From contig NC_134101.1 of the NCBI RefSeq assembly GCF_000715075.1, forward strand, positions 198,730,103 through 198,794,102: 64,000 bases of DNA, written 5' to 3'. Position numbers and translations under genes: made by a program. The notes below the pieces were generated by a model, which was not told the DNA's origin, did not search any database, and saw only the letters and a program-made list of their open reading frames with translations. This DNA is from Nicotiana tabacum. Lineage: Eukaryota > Streptophyta > Magnoliopsida > Solanales > Solanaceae. Position 1 is the first letter of the stretch, and the number at the start of each line of letters is the position of its first letter. Shown in pieces: positions 32,288 to 41,460 of this stretch.

Positions 32288-33103
32288 CTAATCGTGGACT
32301 CGAATATGTAGTGGATCCACATAAGCTTTGTCTGGATGGTGCAACATTGATGCCAAAGTAGCCAATGCATCGGCGACCTCATTATGGATCCTTGGAATGT
32401 GCCGGAACTCCACTGATTGAAACCGCTGACAAAGATCATGTAGACATTGTCGGTATGGTATGAGCTTTAAGTCTCGGGTTTCCCATTCTCCTTGAATTTG
32501 ATGTACCAGAAGATCCGAATCTCCCATGACTAAGATTTCTTGGATACCCATGTCTGTGGCTAGCCTTAACCCCATAATACAAGCTTCATATTCAGCCATA
32601 ATATTGGTGCAATAAAATCGCAGTTGAGCCGTAACAGGATAGTGATGTCCTGTTTCAGAAATGATTACAGCTCCTATTCCGACTCCTTTCATGTTAGCAG
32701 CCCCATCGAAGAAAAGTTTCCAGCCAGGTTTTTCATTTTGCTCCATCTCATCGATATGCATTATTTCTTCATCGGGGAAATAGGTTTTTAACGGCTCGTA
32801 TTTCTCATCGACCGGGTTTTCGGCTAAATGATCGGCCAGTGCTTGGGCTTTCATTGCAGTCCGAGTCACATAGATGATGTCAAACTCTGTGAGCAATATC
32901 TGCCACTTTGCAAGTCTTCCCATTGGCATAGGCTTTTGGAAAATATATTTCAATGGATCTAGACGCGAAATGAGGTAAGTGGTGTAGGATGACAAATAGT
33001 GTTTCAATTTTTGAGCTACTCATGTTAGGGCACAACATGTCTTTTCTAGATGAGTATACTTAACCTCATAAACTGTGAACTTCTTGCTAAGGTAGTAGAT
33101 GGC
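32288..33103 (-). pseudogene. pol: Degenerate RNase H plus archaeal-type RNase H
   Basis: Continues the RT frame after a TAG at 33104-33106 and a TGA (from TGG) near 33020. The first RNase H has lost most catalytic acids ('LISRLDPLKYIF' where active enzymes have a T-D-H motif), so it probably acts as a tether. The second domain (33007-32288) keeps all four: Asp in FFDGAA, Glu in AEYEAC, Asp in GDSDLL, Asp in NEVADALA. An extra RNase H of this kind is a known trait of the Tat clade. It would degrade the RNA strand of the hybrid during reverse transcription. Confidence 0.88.
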
Positions 33104-34472
33104 CTATTCTTTTCTGCCAGTGAGGTCATGTTGCCCCAATACACAACCAAATGAATTTTCCAAGACCGTCAAGTAAAGAATCATAGGTCTTCCTGGCTCT
33201 GGCGGGACCAACACGCGTGGGTTTGACAGGTATCCTTTTATCTTGTCAAACGCCTCCTGACACTCGTCGGTCCATTCGACCGCAGCATCCTTTTTCAACA
33301 ATTTGAAAATAGGCTCACAGGTTGTTGTAAGCTGAGCAATAAACCTGCTGATGTAATTCAACCTTCCCAACAAACTCATTACTTCAGTTTTGTTCTTTGG
33401 AGGTGGCAATTCTTGGATGGCTTTGATTTTTGATGGGTCTAGCTCGATACCTCGTCGACTGACTATGAATCCCAGCAACTTTCCAGATGGAACTCCAAAT
33501 GCGCATTTGGCAGGGTTAAGTTTGAGGTTGTACCTGCGAAGTCTTAAGAAGAATTTCCTCAAGTCCCCAACGTGGTCGGACTGATGCTTTGATTTTATGA
33601 TCACATCGTCCACGTATACCTCAATCTCCTTGTGTATCATATCATGAAACACTATGGTCATCGCTCTCATATAGGTTACTCCGGCGTTCTTCAAAGCGAA
33701 TGGCATTACCCGGTAGCAATAAGTTCCCCATGGTGTGATGAATGCCGTCTTTTCTGCGTCTTCTTCATCCATTAGAATTTGATGATACCCGACATAACAA
33801 TCCACGAAAGACCCTATATCATGCTTGACACAATTATCGATCAAAATATGGATATTGGGTAATGGGAAATTATCCTTCGGACTTGCTTTGTTGAGATTGC
33901 GGTAGTCGACGCATACTCTAATTTTGCCGTCTTTCTTTGGTATAGGAACGATATTAGCTAACCAAGCAGGATATCGAGTGACTCGAATGACCTTTGCTTC
34001 CAACTGTTTGGTGATTTCTTCCTTAATTCTCACACTCATATCAGGCTTGAATTTTCTCAGCCTCTGCTTGACAGGAGGTACTGTTGGATCGGTGGGCAAT
34101 TTGTGAACCACTAAATCAGTGCTCAGGCCCGGTATGTCGTCATATGACCATGCAAAAACATTTTTGAATTCTATGAGTGTTTTAATTAACTCTTCTCGGA
34201 TCTTTGGTTCGAGATGGACACTTATTTTAGTTTCCCGGATATTACTCGTGTCCCCTATATTGATGTCCTCGGTATCACTTAAGTTAGGTTTGATTTTTTC
34301 CTCCAAGTGAATTAACTCTTTACTAATCTCTTCAAAAACCTCATCTTCATCATATTCTGATTCATAATCACAATATATTTCTTGAATTATTACTTCGGAA
34401 CCAGATTGATTTTTAAGACTGGGTTGAGAATTCCTCATGCATGCCATATCACTAGAGCCAGCGTAAAAAGAA
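33104..34472 (-). pseudogene. pol: Ogre reverse transcriptase (exon 2 start)
   Basis: After the predicted splice acceptor (34473) the frame opens with 'FYAGSSDMACMRN' and an acidic linker. The RT follows: 'VVHKLPTDPTVPPVKQRL', 'KIRVCVDYRNLNKASPKDN', 'PLPNIHILIDN', 'WGTYCYRVMPFALKNAG' and the catalytic YVDD (about 33606-33620). It ends at TAG 33104, at the RT/RNase H border. The RT copies the genomic RNA into DNA. The ORF start used by simple prediction (ATG 34447) is probably not the true N-terminus, since splicing joins it to protease in frame. Confidence 0.93.
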
Positions 34473-34657
34473 CTGTACAGAAAAAAGAAGAAATGGAAAA
34501 AGAAAACTATCAGGAATGATAATAAAAAGGAAACTGTATTTTATTGGATGATGAAAGATAACAAGGTTTGCACACTTCAAACAAACTGTAAGATAAGCAT
34601 TGGGATTACAACCCTGAGGTAACCCAAACAAACTGAAAGAAAATCAAAATAAACTAC
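34473..34657 (-). other. Predicted intron between protease and RT, 185 bp
   Basis: Donor: exon ends ...TCTTG, then GTAGTTTATTTTG. Acceptor: a T-rich tract ending 'ttctgtacag' before 'ttctttttac'. Removal drops the protease stop (TAG 34654-34656) and joins the two frames with the split codon TG|T. The second Ogre element has the same sites and the same 185-bp length (57500-57684). An intron here is a known feature of Ogre elements. Confidence 0.8.
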
Positions 34658-37617
34658 CAAGACTCCTTTCGAATGGGGAGAGGAGTGGCTTTCCAATTAT
34701 TAAGCTTTGTTTCTGGCCCAACGAATTGAACTTCTGCGTTGCTACATCCTTCTCCGCTTTCCAACATATTCACATCATCAAACAATTTCTCGAATCTTTC
34801 AATTAATTCTTTTTTAGGAATTGTTGTTATCGGGCGATTTTTAGCACCGGTCTTGACAAAAGATTTTGATAGATGTGGGATTGGTTTTGGCAGAACCCAT
34901 GCCTTTTGTTTCAGCTTTCTGGCCTTTTTCACGTCGTTGACAGTGGGTATGAACCCCAAACCGAATGTTCCCCAGTTCTCGGGGAGAGATACTAGTTGTA
35001 TAATTCCTTGCAAAGACGAGCCTAAACCTTTGCCGAGTATAAAACCATTTTTTAACATTTTATAGGCTACCATGCCTGATGCAGAGGTTATCTTTGGATT
35101 CGGAAGGTACTTCCCCTCTGGAATTTTCTCTACCGACACTGTGTCAGACACTTGGTATACCCATGGTCCCTGGTCATTTTCTGTTCCCTCGACCGGTACA
35201 ATGGCCCTGCTGTGAGCATTTAAACTTTCTTCTCCATGCACAACTATTTCTTGATGATCCCATTCAAACTTGACCGCCTGGTGTAGTGTTGACGGGACTG
35301 CTTTAGCAGCATGGATCCATGGTCGACCCAACAACAAATTATAAGAAACAGTTATGTCCAGTACTTGAAATTCCATTGTGAATTCAACTGGCCCTATTGT
35401 TAGTTCCAACACTATGTCGCCACGTGAATCTCTGCTTCCACCGTCAAAACCCCGTACGCAAATACTATTCTTGTGGATCCTCTCCTCTTTGATTTTCAAT
35501 TTGCTTAAAGTGGAGAGAGGGCAGATGTTTGCACTTGACCCATTGTCAACCAATACCCGGGTTACTACGGAGTTTTCACATTTCACGGTGAGGTAAAGAG
35601 CTCTGTTGTGCTCGGTACCTTCCACAGGCAATTCATCATCAGAAAATGTAATTCTGTTTGCCTCAAAGATTCTGTTGGCTATTCTTCCCAAATGATTTAC
35701 AGAGATTATTTCAGGAACATGAGCCTCATTCAGGATTTTCATCAAAGCCAGACGGTGCTCCTCTGAATGGATCAGTAATGACAACAATGAAATTTGTGCG
35801 GGCGTCTTCTTCAATTGATCCACAACAGAATAATCATGGAGTTTCATTTTTCTTAAAAATTCTTCCGCCTCTTCTTCCGTCACAGCTCTCTTTATTGGTG
35901 TTGGATTATTTTTAGTTTTTCTTAACTCTTCGGGCGTAAAACATCTTCCCGAACGAGTCAAGCCTTGCACCTCACACACTTCTTCCTTGACTTCTTTTCC
36001 CTTGTACATTACAGTCACCCGTTCATAGTTCCATGGGATGGCTTTGTTGTTGATCACTGGCAGCTGGGTTACAGGTGTGATAATAACCCGATCTGTACGG
36101 GCTCCTTCCACGAATACAATGGGTTTGTTGGCAACCCCTGGTACTATCACTTTCAGCCTTTCTTGTTTTGTGGCAACTTTGCTCGATGATCCCTCCTCGA
36201 CTATCATAGATGGTTCATCACCATTTCTGTTCTGCTTAGGTACCGGCTTCTCCTCTGTTAACTGCTTATCTGGCTTGGCTTCATGAGACTTGATCATCAT
36301 GACAGTTTGTGACGGCTTCTTTGTCTCCCCATCAGCTTGTATGATTTCTATCATATTGGCCTCTTGATGGGCTGGCATTGGATTTCTATTGATATTGGGA
36401 GCTTCGGGGGTTTGAACCTCGATTTTGTTAGTATCAATTAGCTCTTGTATTGCATTTTTCAAATGCCAGCACTTCTCCGTATCATGGCCTGGTGTACCGG
36501 AGCAATACTCACAGCTAATGGTGTAGTCCAGATTCTTTGGTGGAGGATTGGGTAGCTTGGATTGTATTGGTCTTAGCATGTCCAGCTGTCTCAGCCTGTG
36601 GAACAGACTAGTGTAAGACTCTCCCAATGGAGTGTAAGTTTTCTTTTTCTGTTCCCTTTCTCCCCTGAATGCTGGCCTAGGCCTGAAACCTGGTCCGGGA
36701 TAGGCTCGTGGGTAAGTACCTGGTATGGCAGGAGCACGCCAATTAGCGTGAACAGGTGGTTGATTGTATGTTAGTGCATGGTTAATGGAAAAATGAGGCT
36801 CTGAAGGGTGATAGTAGTGTTGGGATGAATCGTGGTGGTAAGTTGATTGGCGAGGTCGTTGTTGATTATAGTAAGGCGGTGAACCTCTGGGTTCTGACCA
36901 AATTCCTGAATCAATTACTGCTGATTCCTCCCTCTTCTTTCTTCCGATTCCTCCTACCTCGCCTTGAATAACTTGAGTAGTCGCCTTAATTGCTGAATAG
37001 CTCATGATTTTATTTGTCTTGAGGCCTTCTTCCACCATACCTCCCATCTTCACTACTTCGTTGAATGATTTCCCTACCGCTGAAACCAAATGGGCATAGT
37101 AAGTTGGTTCCAAGGCTTGGAGGAAGTAGTCTACCATTTCACTCTCCTTCATAGGAGGATCCACTCTTGCTGCCTGTTCTCTCCACCGGAAGCCATACTC
37201 TCTGAAACTTTCATTGTGTTTCTTCTCAAATTTTGTCAAAGATAGTCGATCTGGGATGATTTCCAGATTGTATTGGAAATGGTATGCGAATGCCTGTGCC
37301 AAGTCATCCCAGGTGTACCATCTCCCATGGTCCTGGCGTGTATACCACTCCAAAGCTGATCCGCTTAAACTTTGACTGAAGTAAGCCATCAATAATTCGT
37401 CCTTTCCCCCAGCTCCTCGCATCTTGCTGCAGAAACCCCTTAAGTGGGCTACTGGGTCGCCGTGCCCATTGTATAGGTCAAATTTAGGCATCTTGAAGCC
37501 AACGGGTAATTGTACATTTGGGAACAAGCACAAATCCTTGTAAGCTACACTGACTTGCCCACCTAATCCCCGCATGTCTCGGAACGATTGTTCTAGACTT
37601 TTGACCTTCTTGAACAT
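34654..37617 (-). CDS. gag: Ogre gag-protease (987 codons open)
   Basis: This long open frame continues gag after a frameshift. Residues about 30-190 are the gag domain ('GFKMPKFDLYNGHGDPVAHL', 'SGSALEWYTRQD', 'WDDLAQAFAYHFQ', 'ESFREYGFRWREQA'). A zinc knuckle lies near residue 370 (CEYCSGTPGHDTEKC, C-X2-C-X5-H-X4-C). The aspartic protease is near residue 688 (VLVDNGSSANICPL) with 'YNLLLGRPWIHAAKAV' after it. A G-patch-like stretch is near residue 852 ('MLKNGFILGKGLGSSLQGI'). The frame ends at TAG 34654, probably bypassed by splicing. Role: particle protein and polyprotein cleavage. The N-terminus is in another frame (see next entry). Confidence 0.92.
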   Translation of the reverse strand: MFKKVKSLEQSFRDMRGLGGQVSVAYKDLCLFPNVQLPVGFKMPKFDLYNGHGDPVAHLRGFCSKMRGAGGKDELLMAYFSQSLSGSALEWYTRQDHGRWYTWDDLAQAFAYHFQYNLEIIPDRLSLTKFEKKHNESFREYGFRWREQAARVDPPMKESEMVDYFLQALEPTYYAHLVSAVGKSFNEVVKMGGMVEEGLKTNKIMSYSAIKATTQVIQGEVGGIGRKKREESAVIDSGIWSEPRGSPPYYNQQRPRQSTYHHDSSQHYYHPSEPHFSINHALTYNQPPVHANWRAPAIPGTYPRAYPGPGFRPRPAFRGEREQKKKTYTPLGESYTSLFHRLRQLDMLRPIQSKLPNPPPKNLDYTISCEYCSGTPGHDTEKCWHLKNAIQELIDTNKIEVQTPEAPNINRNPMPAHQEANMIEIIQADGETKKPSQTVMMIKSHEAKPDKQLTEEKPVPKQNRNGDEPSMIVEEGSSSKVATKQERLKVIVPGVANKPIVFVEGARTDRVIITPVTQLPVINNKAIPWNYERVTVMYKGKEVKEEVCEVQGLTRSGRCFTPEELRKTKNNPTPIKRAVTEEEAEEFLRKMKLHDYSVVDQLKKTPAQISLLSLLIHSEEHRLALMKILNEAHVPEIISVNHLGRIANRIFEANRITFSDDELPVEGTEHNRALYLTVKCENSVVTRVLVDNGSSANICPLSTLSKLKIKEERIHKNSICVRGFDGGSRDSRGDIVLELTIGPVEFTMEFQVLDITVSYNLLLGRPWIHAAKAVPSTLHQAVKFEWDHQEIVVHGEESLNAHSRAIVPVEGTENDQGPWVYQVSDTVSVEKIPEGKYLPNPKITSASGMVAYKMLKNGFILGKGLGSSLQGIIQLVSLPENWGTFGLGFIPTVNDVKKARKLKQKAWVLPKPIPHLSKSFVKTGAKNRPITTIPKKELIERFEKLFDDVNMLESGEGCSNAEVQFVGPETKLNNWKATPLPIRKESW

Positions 37618-38195
37618 ATCTTCTTGTTCAGCATTCTTGGTTGGCTTGTCAATTTCGGTTGGGAGATCAAAACGAGGAGTAGTTGAATGGATTTCAGAGG
37701 CTTTGAGGGTGGGTTCCGGGGGTAATATTGGTTGTCCTGGGCCTGGAATGTAGGCTCACTAGGAGATTTGTGGAATGTAGCCGGGGGAGGTGCTACGAAA
37801 ACAGGAGTCACAGGTGGAGGAAAGTATGAAACTGGTTTCGGAGGTGGAGACTGCGGTGTCTGAGAGGTGGTTCCTCGGTAGTGTTGGTAAATGGGGAAAT
37901 TTGGGGATAATTCAGTGGTAATATTATCCTGAGTTTGGGTCATTGATGGAGCAGGGTTAGTTGGGTAAGATGGGGGTAACTGTCCTGTAGACCAGGCTTG
38001 GTACATCTCAGCCATTTGCTGTTTGAGTTTAAACATCTCTTTTTTCATTTTCCCGACATCCATCTCCTCTAGCTCAATACCTGTGTCAACATCTGGGATA
38101 GACATACTTTCGGGTATTGGTCCTTTTGATCTTGTGTGATAATGATAATATGCCAGTATACTCTTTAGAGAAACTAACTGCTTGAATTCTGGCAA
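37593..38195 (-). pseudogene. gag: Ogre gag N-terminus, frameshifted
   Basis: From ATG 38195: a basic start, the conserved block 'ELEEMDVGKMKKEMFKLKQQMAEMYQAW' (coiled coil) and a Pro-rich linker ('PPPKPVSYFPPPVTPVFVAPPP'). Compared with the homologue at 61198-60506, one base is missing at about 37722-37728, after 'AQDNQYYP'; from there this frame is out of register until its stop at 37593, and the true frame continues in the 37617-34654 ORF. A second in-frame ATG ('MSIPDVD', about 38105) matches the start of the homologue and may be the real start. Confidence 0.85.
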
Positions 38196-38624
38196 TGAAC
38201 AAACTTGTTAGTTTTGAGAGTTTAACACATATATAATTACACGTTGAGATGCAATGCTCCTAGACAAGTAATCCCTTTCTATTATGCATTTGCTCGGCTG
38301 CTTGCGTCATCCCAGCTTTTCTTGGTCTTTTATTGTTGTTCACTCTTATTATATACCTTTCCTTATATATGTTTTATTGTGGTGGTCGAATCTTATAGAG
38401 ATTGCCTACGTATCATGCCCCTGCATGAATCAGACCTTGCATAGTTCGGTCATGAGGCAAACACTTTTATTCATTATACAAAGATGAACAGACATTACAT
38501 TTGAAAACTTTGTAAGAAAATGGCTTGAAACACACACACTTAAATCAAAATAAAAGATACAATTCTTAACATCTCACAATGTGCCCCACTTTTCACTTGT
38601 GTTGTAAATTATTAGATTATTTGC
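38196..38624 (-). other. Spacer between ORF1 and gag
   Basis: About 430 bases with no gene, holding boundary hairpin copy 4 (38405-38447) roughly in the middle. Confidence 0.6.
38405..38447 (-). other. Boundary hairpin motif, copy 4 (ORF1/gag spacer)
   Basis: In element sense: GAACTATGCAAGGTCTGATT, then 'catgcaggggcatgatacgtagg'. The inner stem is ATTCATGC/GCATGAT, of different sequence from the ATTCCT/AGGAT stem of the 3'-UTR copies, but pairing is kept. The outer stem is weaker here. Confidence 0.6.
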
Positions 38625-39240
38625 TCAATGTGGGGCTTGACCTGGATGACCTCCCAGCGTACGATACATCCTTTCCAACTCCATTGCTAGATGACGGGCA
38701 AAAGTGGGTGCATGCTCTGTAAACCTTTCATAATCCATTCCTTGGCAGTTTACGTAACTTTGAGAAGTGTAGACCGCCAGGTCGTGGATTTGTGCCCTGA
38801 AATCTTGGAGACGTTGGTCTTGGTTCTGCAATTGCTGCTGGCGAGTGGTGGCTATATCTCTGACACGGTTTTCACGATCTAGAGCTGACTCTAATAGAGC
38901 TCGGAGTTTGGCCTGCTCTAATCTTGCATGCGCTTTTTCCCTGTCGATGTCTGCTTGTTGATGTTCTCTGTTGCATCTTCTTGTCTCTTCTAGTTGTGCA
39001 CGAAGCTGGTCTTCTGATCGTATCCAATGGTCTTTTTCCTTCTTGAATTGTGCCCTGTCTTTTTCGGATTGCCTATCTTGGCGTTCCTTATTAGATCTGG
39101 CTTCTTCGTTTAATTGTTGGATCTTTTCTTTTGCTTTGCTCAACGCCCTTTCGTTTTCCGCAAGAATGGAATCATAATCTTGCATTCTTTCAAAAAGATT
39201 GGCGATGGTTTTTTGATCCTTCCAGCTCCTCTTTGGTGTT
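38625..39240 (-). pseudogene. Ogre ORF1, C-terminal coiled coil
   Basis: The frame 39185-38625 and its upstream extension to 39240 continue ORF1 after a one-base slip. Nearly the whole segment is charged heptad repeats ('LSKAKEKIQQLNEEARSNKE' onward), indicating a long coiled coil. It ends in a non-coil tail ('VNCQGMDYERFTEHAPTFARH'). The ATG at 39185 is internal, not a true start. The second Ogre element has the same layout (62492-61800). Role unknown; self-association is a reasonable inference. Confidence 0.75.
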
Positions 39241-40752
39241 TTAGAAACTTTTTTTCATTTTTTGGAATCGAGCATGAAGATTTTCATTCTCACAAGCTAG
39301 ACTCTTCTTCTCGCCTTCGGCTTCTTGTGCTTGCAAATCTTTCTCCAGACTGATGTTCCTCAGATTTTCTTTTAGGGCATGGATAGTCGCTTTGTACCCT
39401 TTTTCCTTTTCTCCCCAGATCAACCGCTCTTGGATTTTATCATTAAAGTTTTGAATATGGGGTCTTTTTGTTGGCCTTCTTAGCTCAGGTTCTGGTACAT
39501 CATCCACGCGAGACCGTTTCTCAAACCACCTTGCATATCCAGGATTTATCTCACCCTTTGTAGTGTCTGGGACTTGAGTATCACTTTTCAAGTATCGACA
39601 TCCATTCCACATCTGCTGAAGTAGAGCCTCAGGAATAGTGGCTTCTGGGTGTAATTCGATTACTTGCGTACTCAAATCTTCATCATCAGGAACTACTTGA
39701 TATCTCCCTAGTTGTCTTAGGACTCTTAGTGGCGCATACGGCTGGATGCTTCTCAATCCCAATAGTAGCAGATAACTATTTGAGGTTGACATGTGTATCA
39801 CTTCCCTCATCGGGAGCCATTCCAGAGTCCATTCAATTTGATTTGCCGTTAAAGCCCTTAGATGAGATACCCATGCTTCTATCCCTTCTGGAGCCTGATA
39901 ATTTTTTATTCTTTCCTCATAACTCTCGATGTAATTATCATTGTTTGGCCCATACTGTATGATCTTGGGCTGTTGTTGGAGATGTTCAATCACCCACATT
40001 TGCAACAAAATTTTGCATCCTTCGAAGACTTTTGCTCCTGATTTACATAAAGTCAAAGCCCGATAAATGTCTGAGAGAATGATGGGGACAAGGGTGTGAT
40101 TTTCTTTGGTGGTGAGGATTTGCACAACTTTCGCGGTGCGAATATCAATTGTTCGCTCTTTGTTTGGGAAGACCATGATTCCTAGAAAAGCCACCATGAA
40201 GGCAAAGCGACGGTGAATCTGCCAAGTGTCTTTGTTTTGCTTGTTAGTAAGGCCTTTCTCATGAATTTCGAACCCATCTGACTTTCCGAACCTTGAATAC
40301 AAAAAGTTGAAGGAACAACATCCATTGATGACATTGCTTTTCCTGATTTGACTGCTGATGTTCAGAAGACCGAAGAATCGATGTACCGAGGGAGCCTTTG
40401 TGAATATCAGGCTTTGATTTCTTAGACTTCCGTCAAAACCAGCATATCCAGCTATCTCCTCTAATGTAGGAGTAAGCTCGAAGTCAGAGAAACGAAAGAC
40501 ATTGTGAACAGGGTCCCAAAAAGTTACTAACGCTGCAATCAGATCATCACGGGGTTTAACTTTCATAATATCCGTGAGATTTCCCAAATGCTTGACGACC
40601 CATTTTTGACCATCTTCGCCTAATTCATACCACCACATTTGAAGCTGAAATAGAAACTCTTCTGTATTCGTGGATGGGGGGTTTTGTGTGGTGCTCATTT
40701 TGTATCTGAAATTTAATTTAATAAAGTCAAGACTCATTTTGAAAATATACAC
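39241..40752 (-). CDS. Ogre ORF1, N-terminal plant-mobile-domain-like protein
   Basis: An extra ORF upstream of gag, a hallmark of Ogre elements. The likely start is the ATG of 'MSTTQNPPSTNTEE' (about 40698); the longer frame opens at 40752. Residues about 20-400 form a globular domain with 'LQMWWYELGEDG', 'FRFSDFELTPTLEEIAGYAG', 'FLGIMVFP', 'PIILSDIYRALTLC' and 'VLRQLGRYQVVPDDEDLS'. I place it near the plant mobile domain (DUF7745-like) family from memory. A coiled coil follows. The frame ends early because of one extra A in a 7-A run (39251-39257), after which the coiled coil goes on in another frame. Function is not known. Confidence 0.8.
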   Translation of the reverse strand: MYIFKMSLDFIKLNFRYKMSTTQNPPSTNTEEFLFQLQMWWYELGEDGQKWVVKHLGNLTDIMKVKPRDDLIAALVTFWDPVHNVFRFSDFELTPTLEEIAGYAGFDGSLRNQSLIFTKAPSVHRFFGLLNISSQIRKSNVINGCCSFNFLYSRFGKSDGFEIHEKGLTNKQNKDTWQIHRRFAFMVAFLGIMVFPNKERTIDIRTAKVVQILTTKENHTLVPIILSDIYRALTLCKSGAKVFEGCKILLQMWVIEHLQQQPKIIQYGPNNDNYIESYEERIKNYQAPEGIEAWVSHLRALTANQIEWTLEWLPMREVIHMSTSNSYLLLLGLRSIQPYAPLRVLRQLGRYQVVPDDEDLSTQVIELHPEATIPEALLQQMWNGCRYLKSDTQVPDTTKGEINPGYARWFEKRSRVDDVPEPELRRPTKRPHIQNFNDKIQERLIWGEKEKGYKATIHALKENLRNISLEKDLQAQEAEGEKKSLACENENLHARFQKMKKSF

Positions 40753-41438
40753 TAAAAAAAATCATTTTCAAAATTTTTATTTATTAAATACCCTTATTTC
40801 AAGATTTAAAACTATTTTTGGGAATTTTTAAAACAACCCATTTTATTCCTCGGTTCTCACCATGATTTCATTTAAGCTGGTCAACAAGCATGTTCGAGGC
40901 AAATGAATGCACAGGTAGCAAGTAGGATGCATCAGGATGGTCTTTTTGTTTCGGGTTCACCTGTCCTAGACAGACCCAACCCCTGTGTTGAGTCTCCAAG
41001 GCCAAATGTACATGATGCAAATAGACGTTCCTACTAGGGATCCGGTACATGGCTGAGTTATTCTAGGTGAAAAACCTGAGGTTGATTGTTCTAAACCTGG
41101 ATTACCCAAACGGACAGTTTGAGCCGAAGCGGGGGCAACGTACCGGGAGCACGAAAGTCTACCCGGCCTAGTTACTTGTCCCAACTTCGTCTTATTTGGT
41201 ATGACTTTAACAGAAAGGTGGGTCACGCGCACGTGTGCACCATAAATTCAGAAGACTCAAAAAGAAGGAGGTTTCGTGGCAATTGTATATGCACAATTCA
41301 AATAATATTAAAGCAGTAAAAATTTCATTTAGCATATTGAGCATATATCATGTAAAAATCAGATAATAAATAAAGCCAATTATAACAGTTATTTTAAGCT
41401 CGAATTCTTGAACCCTGAACCAGAGATTCTGGGTTTTT
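40753..41438 (-). other. 5' leader of the Ogre-like element
   Basis: Between PBS and ORF1. It has several short upstream ATGs and no conserved protein. The stretch 40860-41230 is less AT-rich than its surroundings but gives only random frames. Confidence 0.55.
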
Positions 41439-41456
41439 TCCCCAGCAGAGTCGCCA
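41439..41456 (-). other. Primer-binding site of the Ogre-like element
   Basis: On the minus strand TGGCGACTCTGCTGGGGA follows the LTR end after a 4-base spacer (GCTC). Ogre/Tat elements are reported to use tRNA-Arg; this sequence resembles that type (TGGCGACTCCGCTGGGGA). Confidence 0.85.
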
Positions 41457-41460
41457 GAGC

